In this document: positions 47,157 through 56,100 of the stretch, one piece after another
Numbering within the stretch: the stretch's first letter is position 1
How the letters are laid out: every line of letters begins with the position of its first letter
NCBI RefSeq assembly: GCF_041075285.1
Contig: NZ_CP163512.1
Span: 2,170,001-2,234,000, forward strand
DNA length: 64,000 nt
Direction of reading: 5' to 3'
Source: Providencia rettgeri
GTDB lineage: Bacteria > Pseudomonadota > Gammaproteobacteria > Enterobacterales > Enterobacteriaceae
Made by a program: the position numbers and the translations under genes
Notes under the pieces: model-generated
What the model was told of the DNA's origin: nothing
Seen by the model: the letters and a program-made list of their open reading frames with translations, nothing else
Database searches by the model: none

Positions 47157-50100
47157 TCACAATGTATTCGTTAAAAATTGTTCAACATGCATCACTGGGT
47201 TCCATACCGTTTTATGAGTGTTAGGGCTATTAATCATACTTAATTCATCATCAACCCGTTGCTCAACAAGCGATTGAATTAACCTATCCACTGTTTGTTC
47301 CTGCTGCGCATTCCACGTCGCTTTGTCGCTTTGCTCAAATTGCATATCAATAACATTTGCCATGGAGGATAATTTTGTATCGTAGCGGATAGTGACTGTG
47401 CGCCCTGCATCAGACTGATAAACCGTTTCTCTAATACCTTCGGCATTTACGCTATCTTTTATCCAAGAACGTTGAAAATTGACTAATACAGCGCGGTTAC
47501 GGCCATAACTGTCATCAATAGTCACATGGCCTTTCCCATAACCATTGACAAGGTAGTAATCGTTGCCTTGCCCACCCATAAGCAGATCATTACCATCCAA
47601 TGAAATCATCACATCACGGGCATAGCCCCCAAATATTCTGTCATCCCCCTCCCCTGAATAGACGACATTATCTACTTCAGAGTCACCCAATGTGACTGCC
47701 AAAATGATATGATCATTGCCTTTTCCCCCCTTAATAATGCGGCCATGATGGCTATTATCGATGATTAAGTCATCACCATTCTTACCATCAATTAGCCAAT
47801 GGGTTCGAGAGTGATTAGAACCAATGATGATCTTGTCTACTTTTTCTGTTGTTAGAATAGTCGAAGTAGGCAGCGCCCCTCGTAATTCACTCGAAATTTC
47901 ATCAACAGGCTGCCAAATATCTTTTAGACCCTGCTTTTGTGCATGAGATAACTTACGTGCTAATTCATCAGTAAGCGCTCCCATCCCGTTTTGTGTTGTG
48001 GTTTGTAAATTAACTGGAAATTCATCATAGAGGTGTATCATGGGGGCAATTCCCATTTTCTCAGAGGATTGTTTTATTTTAACTATCTTTCCAGCTTCTG
48101 AAATATAATAAGAGAATACCGTGCCATCTGCTTGTTCTTCAATAATTGGCTTACCTTTAAAATGAAATAAATCAACCGTATTGGTACCTTCCCAGTCATC
48201 AATATACGCCATTCCTGAATGACGCCCATCGACAATATAATGATCATCACCTGCCCCGCCCATTAATGTATCAATACCTTTACTCGAAAGTAATACATCA
48301 TTGCCGTTCCCCCCAGAAAGGTGATTTTTACCTTCTCCTCCGTATAAAACATTATTTCCATGGAATGTTTTAATTGTGTCATCACCTTCACCACCAATTA
48401 ATATACGGCTATCGCGACTTTTATCTAATATTAAGTCATTGCCCGATTTACTATTTATCAGGTTGTTTTCAACATAATATCCGTCGGGCAAAATAATAGT
48501 ATCATTTTTATCTGTACTTTCATTTGGCCTATTGACTAATGAAAGCGTGCATTCATCTCTTATTAAATTCACTGAAAACACATTGCTATCTTTATCTTGA
48601 ATAACCACTGACTGACTCATGCTTTCATCATAGTTTTCAAAACGAATAGCAAACCGTTTATTATAGAACCTATCTTTAATAAATAATGTTTGGTTATCTT
48701 GTTGTAAATCGAAACCATTCAATGTGGGTAATAATAGAATAACTTTATCTTCATCTGTATATAATCCCCTCACCGTTGAAAAATCAAAAATGATTGCCGT
48801 AGGATCATCTTTTACCTGTTCAATACGATAAATATCTTTCCCTGTACTAATCTTGATATGATTACCTGAAGACACCTCCGTAATAATATCATTCCCACGA
48901 GTCCCTTCATAAGTTAAATTTTCTGCGAGCCCGGTCCATTTAAATTCTCCCCAGCTAGGGGAAACATAAACACGATTTCCATCTATGACAATGGCATTAC
49001 TAGCGGATTCGATATACACTGATTTATCATTTTCCCTAACTGATTGATCTAATGTTTCGATGTAACTAATAGAAAAAATTTTATCCCTGAATATGCTTGG
49101 GGTGTCTTTATCCAAACTGGTTAATTTACTACTGAGTATAAAACCATCATGTGTTTTTAAAATATAATTGTGGTTAAGTTCTCTACCAGAATCAGTGTTT
49201 CTATAGAAATTATTTAGCTTAATTATCGGTTTACTTGAAACATTGGAAAATGAAATACCATCTATTATTTCTTCATTCAGTTTTATCTGCAAAAATAGGT
49301 CATTACCCTCTATATAGACATCTTCAATTTCCCTTAATGTATATTCTAAATTAACCATACTTGTTGATTGGCTATCTTCATCAATAATTACTTTTGGTTG
49401 ATACACTAAACTCGTATTTTTATAGAATTTATTTATTACTTTTTTAATTTCTACTTTTTTATTAGTTTGGTTATATTTTTTTACATGTAAATATAAATTA
49501 TCCACTTGATGATGCCATACGTAACGCCTAATCTGATAACTATCATTCCCTTTTCCACCTTTAGCATAGCCTTGCACTAAAATAAGTTTATCATTACCAC
49601 TGTCACCATACAGCCAATCGTCTCCACTACCACCATCAAGAATATTATCTTTTTCGTCACCGAGAACTCGGTCATTTGTTTTATTACGCAAAACAATATT
49701 TTCTATGTTTTTTATATATGCAACATTAATAAACCCTCCAGATTGATTATTTTTATAAGATACATTATTTTTCGCCAGTTCAATATCAGCATAGTATTTA
49801 TCCGGCATACTATCAATTATCAATGTATCTTGCCCTGATAAGCCATCTAAAAACTTAGTAATTTTCCCAATACCATATGGTTTCAAAGAATCTATACTGT
49901 TATCTCTTAAATAGAAATAATCACTTTTCTTTCCCCCCGCAAAATATTTTTCACCAGAGAGAATAAGAAATGCATTCATTTTGTTTTGATGACCAATAAT
50001 AACATCATTACCACTTGCCGTATTGAAACTACTACCAGTGCTATCATTCGTATTTAAATACCAACTTATCCGTTTTCTATCATTTATAATATGTTCACTG

Positions 50101-53100
50101 AACCGTTGATAGGAGCCATGCAGTGTTTGACCAAATACACCAAATCTGGTTTTTAATGAAAAGAAACTCAGTTGCTCAGGTATTGAAAAAGCTAATTGTT
50201 CTTCAACTGATAACTTAAAATCACTCTCGTTGATATGATGACGCGATTTAAACTCCGTAAATAAGCTATCAGAGTATTCGGGATTAAAATTATAGCGTTC
50301 ATGTGAAGGCTCTTTACCCGTTTGTTGTAAATCAAATAGTTCTTTCGCTTCTTTACTAAATTCATTGACAAAAGTGCCCCCATTGTTCCTTCGAGATGGC
50401 TTACCGACGCGACCATCTAACAGCATAATATAATTATTTAGCAAAAAATCTGCGTCATCTTCGGTGAAATAAGGAGCACCTTTCTTACTATAAACCTCTT
50501 TATAACTACCTGGCCCATATGAGATTTTCCCTAATGTTCCACCAAAATAGTTATTTTTATTATCCACTAAATAATAATATTGTTTTTTCTGGTAAATAGG
50601 TTTCTCTATGATACTTAAATGATGATCAAAACCTGATTTTGCGAGTGTTTGCTCATAATGAGCAAGATCACTTGCCCAAGCGTCATTTTTAAATGCATCA
50701 ATATAACGTTTAATTGTCATTTCTTGCTGACTACGTAGTGTTGGCTCTAGCCCCACAGCCCCGCGTATGCCTTCTTCAAGTTCACGGCTCCAGCTAATAT
50801 CAATCTCTGCTTTAATATTTTCAACAGCACGCCTTCCGTTATATACCCATCCACCGACAATCAACAATCCCCCGACAACTAAGCCAAGTACAGGAATAGT
50901 AGAAGAAGCAGCCAACACGCCAATCACGGTGACACCATTAACAACAAAGCTGGCAATTGAAAATGATGCATTAACAATCAAGTCTTGGCGCTGTTTAGGA
51001 TCTGATACATGCTCTAATTTAGCTAAATTATCGTAAGCTTGGTAGGCATCTAAGCCCATCCCTACCAAATTAAAGACAATAACCGTTCCCGCAGCGAGTC
51101 GGCTACAAGCTAATGAAGAAGCCCCTGCTTTACTGGCAAAATTTAATAAAATAGGTTGCAATACCATATCGCCATAGTTAAAAAATGCAGTACCACAAGC
51201 AAGATAATACTGCTTTTCTAATTCGGCATATTCCGCTTCTGTTAAATCAGGATCATCCAGTTTTTTAAGAATAGCATAAATGCTAATCACCGTTTGTGTG
51301 ATACCAGCCCCACCCATTCCTTGACCAAAACGATTTCCAATACGTTGAAAGCGTGGCAGTTTTAAACCTACTTTATGCAGCTTATTAATTAATTTCGCTT
51401 TAATCTCCGGGCTATCTATATCCATATCTTGAGATAAATATTTTAATTGTTTCCTTAATACTCCACTTTCCTTAAAATTAGCATTGTCATAGCCAATTGT
51501 TGTTATTTCCGGGTCATTGAGTTGTTGACGGATGATTTTTAACAGTGCTAAATCGCTATCATTGCCTTCTAACATAGCTAACTCAGCAGCTAATTTTTCG
51601 CTATGAAAACGTATTTTTTTATGCCAATTAAATTTTGTTGTGTCTGAAATTGCCAGTGGCTTCCCATCAATTTCGGCACCTAAATTCTGCAATTTAAAGA
51701 AAGGAATTTTTTCCCCATGTAAAACAACCCAACTATTTTTTTCATCACCATAGACTGGATGGTTGATGATTTTGGCTCTTTGTGTTTTCTGTTCTAGCGC
51801 AATATCACGGATCTCTTGGTCATCAAAATTAATCCATTGGATATCGCCTCTTATCCGCCCAAAATTATCGATATCAAAACCAGCCTGTTTTGCTCGAATA
51901 ATCTGTTCACCATCTATATTCGTAATTTCCTCTGTTAAATAGTTTTTCACCAGCAAATGAAATTCATGCTTTGCTAATTGCTCATTTTTATTTGTGACAC
52001 TTAGTTGTATTCCTATAGGGTCAAGTAAACTATATTGATATATCCCTTCATGATACGTATGGCTAATGGTAAAGGTTGCTAATTTTCCTTTAATAAGTAA
52101 AACACTATGTCTTTGGTGATGGTAATCAATATTCGATGCTGATAATGTATCTAATATTGATTGGTCAGCAATATGAATCCCTTTACGTTGTAGTGCAGTT
52201 TCAGCACCCGCAATATACTTTGATATTTTATTTAAAAGGTCATTTTGCTGTTCACTCAATTTACCTTGCAGTTGTATTTTTTCTAGCTCAACCTTACGTT
52301 CGATTAGCTTTCTCGCTGACTCAGCGTTACCTAACTGTGTCTCAAAACCATAAATAAGACCAATTTTATTGTCGATATCATTATGTTTACCTTGTTGGCG
52401 AATGATACCGTGGTTAAATAAAGTAACTTGGCTATCGAGTGTTCTATTTTGAGCTTGATTAAGTAATTGGTTAAACTGCTGTTGCCTATATTGGTAATTG
52501 GATTGATAATGTTGCAACACGTCATTCAGTGCTAAACCTTTATATGGCGCATTTTCGCCAATAAAATTATCATCATTTAGCTGACTGATTGCCATTAATT
52601 GGTCACATTTTAATATATAAGCATTGGGATCTGAAACTAATGCTAATACTTTACCACGATCAAAATCATTTATTGATGGGAATGCGGCTTTCAATTGATT
52701 AATCGATGAATCACTGAGATGATTAAGAATATCCGGATTATGATGAATCCCTTGCAAAATTGTCAGAAGATCTGCGGATTGTTGCTGTATTGAAGATGGT
52801 ATTTTTAACTCAAACAATGTATTCCATTGGTTTATATCTTCAAGGTTCCCCCCCATAAGATATTTATTGATTTTACGGCTTAATAGCGGATCGTAAATGG
52901 CACTATTTAGCTTTTTACTATCTATATTCCCCGTCTTATCAGTAAAATATCTCAATAAATAATTATGTTCGACTTCATTTATATCTGATATTAAAATATT
53001 TTTTAATGCCAACTTTTCTAACAGGGTGCGTATTTTTGCATGATCTGAGTTCCCCATCGTACTATGGCTTTCTAGGGTTATCAGATTTTTCACATGGTAT

Positions 53101-56100
53101 ATATTCGCTGAAGAAGTGTAAGTCGTAGTCAATTTAGCCTCTATACCATGATCTTTTAGGCTATTAGCTAAGTTTTGATTGAATCGCATCAGTTCATGAT
53201 TAGTAGAGGCACTCTCAGCACTGGTACTATGGTACCTAATGTTTTCAGGTTTCAAGTATGGGTATTGTTTTTTAACAGCAATAAACCCAGCAACAAGGTC
53301 GTTTGCTGGCCTTTTTGCTAGCTGCTCATCACCGATAACAACCCAATTAACTGATTTTTCAGATGGTAATACAGATGGAACTTCTGTTTTTCCGTATTCT
53401 ATCCTCCACGTTTTAGCATCAACGTCCATCTGTAAAACAATCGTATTTTTTGGCGAAGTTGCCACTAATCTTTCAGCGATATTTTTTCCATTTTCATTAC
53501 CAACCATTCGAATAACCACAGTGAATGATTTTTCATCATTCACTCGGCTTAAACCAGATTGTCCCTGAATAGTTTTACTATCTATCATTTTCCATATTGG
53601 AACCTCGATAAAACCTTGATCATTTATTTTTTTCGTGAAAACTGAATAAAAATCATCAGGTAAAATATTATTAAAATATCTTAGCTCCTCGGTAAATTGT
53701 TTATAAACAGCTGGGTTATAAGCTATCTTTTTTATTAACCCAATATCCAATTGCTTAGTCTCAGGATGTTTAAATACGGAGAAAGGATCTGGTGTATTTT
53801 TCGCAATCAGCTGTTCTATTGTCAGATTTTCTTTACTAAGTTCATCAATAAAATACAGTATGCTAGGATTATTATTTATTTTTATCGTTGAGGTTTTTAG
53901 ATCATACTGATAGATATTTTTAAGATTTTTCTCTTGTGAAACAAATCTATTCTTTCTATCCACCGTAACAAATTTATTCCCACCTATATTTGCACCCACC
54001 AAGTATTTATAGCTACTCACTGGCATATACATTTTATTTTTCGCAAATTCATTTACTGCTAAATAGGTAAAATTCTCGTTAATTCCTCCTCTAGATAATT
54101 CACATCCAAATAAAACTATCTTATCGGGACTTTGACTTCTTAGGATTTTTTCTCTTAAATAGCAAATTGAGTCAACAAACTTAGCAGCTTTTTCTTTGGA
54201 AAACACTGTTTGTAAGTTATTACCATAATAATCTCCATGACCAACAATGATCCACCTGACTTTACCCGAATGAATTTTATTCAAGTCACCATGTAATATC
54301 TTGTATTGCCAATCCTGTAAATTATATTGAATTACCATGGATTTTTCAGGATGCTTTGAAAATACCCTAGCGACTGTTCCGCTGGTTGTTTCATCACCTT
54401 CTATTTGTATAATCACATTGTAATCATATTCACTTGGTAGCGTCTCTGAGGGATTTTTTGTTTTTTGTTTGTACAAGTTATTATATTTTTCAATTGCATT
54501 CCCCCATTGATCTATTATTGATGTATTACGTGAGTGCTCCCCACCTTGAGTATTTTTATGTACATGATAAATATCCCCCAAATCACTATCTAGCTGTGCA
54601 ATTGGCTGACCAAGTTCTTTAATTAAATAATCATTTTTTAATTCTTTAGTACTTTTATAGTTTGTGTTACTCTCATTTTCTGATGAACTTATTTTCCGTT
54701 TTATCTCCTCAGCATTTTTTATATAACTATCAGATATCTTCCGTTTTGGGTTAAAATATTCACTTCCTTCACCCGTATTCCAGTTTTGATTAAATGGAAC
54801 ACGGTAATCTTGATTAATTAATAACTGTTGAAAATCAGATAACTGCTTAATATTATCAATTACAATTGCCCCATCACTATTCATTGGGAAGTAAGTATTA
54901 ATGGGATGTTCTACTCCATATAGTGCACCTTTAGCTTTTAATTTCTCTGGCAAAAAAAATGTAATTGGGAAATTATCTTTCATGACGCTAGCTGGATTGG
55001 CATCATCAGCACCATGATGAATTAATTCATAACCAGCAACACACCCTAATTGACGATTAATTTCTTTTTTTATCTCCTTAATTCTTTTATTTATAATACC
55101 ATTTTCTTTACCTTCCTGTTTATTATATTCTATTTCACTATTATAAAGTTTTTTTTGTTCAGCGTTTAGCTCTTCATATATAACCGTTTGCTTCCAATCC
55201 TCCCAACTTGGCATTTCACTAACTTTTACATAGTGTTCTAGTTCTGATATAGGGAAAATAATGCTAAAAATATCATAATCCGCTGTCATTCCTTTATTTG
55301 TTTTTTTATCACCCAGTATTTCAAAAGGTACTATTTCATCGCCTTCATCAAGATGAAATACCTGCCAGATAATGTTTTCATTCCGATGTGTTTTTTTTAA
55401 TAAAAATATTTTTTCTTTGCCATCATATGTCGCTATCGTCGCACTATATTGCGTTTCACCCAATGCTTCTAGTGGAGTAATCGTTTTATAGCTCATTAAT
55501 TCATCTACACGTTCCTGTGTAATTTCAAGCTGTACTGCAATTGCCTGTGTTTGATCAATGGATTGCTGTATATAACGATTATATTTTTCAAATTCATCTC
55601 TAGCTGACTTTTTGGCGAACTGTTGATGAATAGGGATAAAACCACTATGAGGCCCCCAATCTGAACTTTTACCTTTTATATTTAATCCTTTGCTACTATA
55701 AATTCCAGAGTTGATTAAGCTCATCGATTTAGGATCGACTGGGCGAATGCCGATTACGACATTATATTTTTCTGCAACCTTCGTAATCGCATGTTGATGA
55801 CTTTCAGATATACCAATTGCGGGTGTAACTGTATTTTTTGCTAATGCTTTAATATGTAAATTAATGCTTTTATAATCTTTATCTTCAACACTTTTTTTGA
55901 AATTAGTTAAATCAAGAGTTCTGATGATTTCTTCATTGACAGGATAAATTTTATCATTCCCATCAGAAATGAATATATTGTCTTTTATATCGCCTAATAT
56001 CCTTTGATTATCTTCAATTAGATCATATAGACTTAAATAGTCTAGAATATCTGTATATATATATTTCTCATTATTTTCGATCGTCAATTTTATTTTAGCA

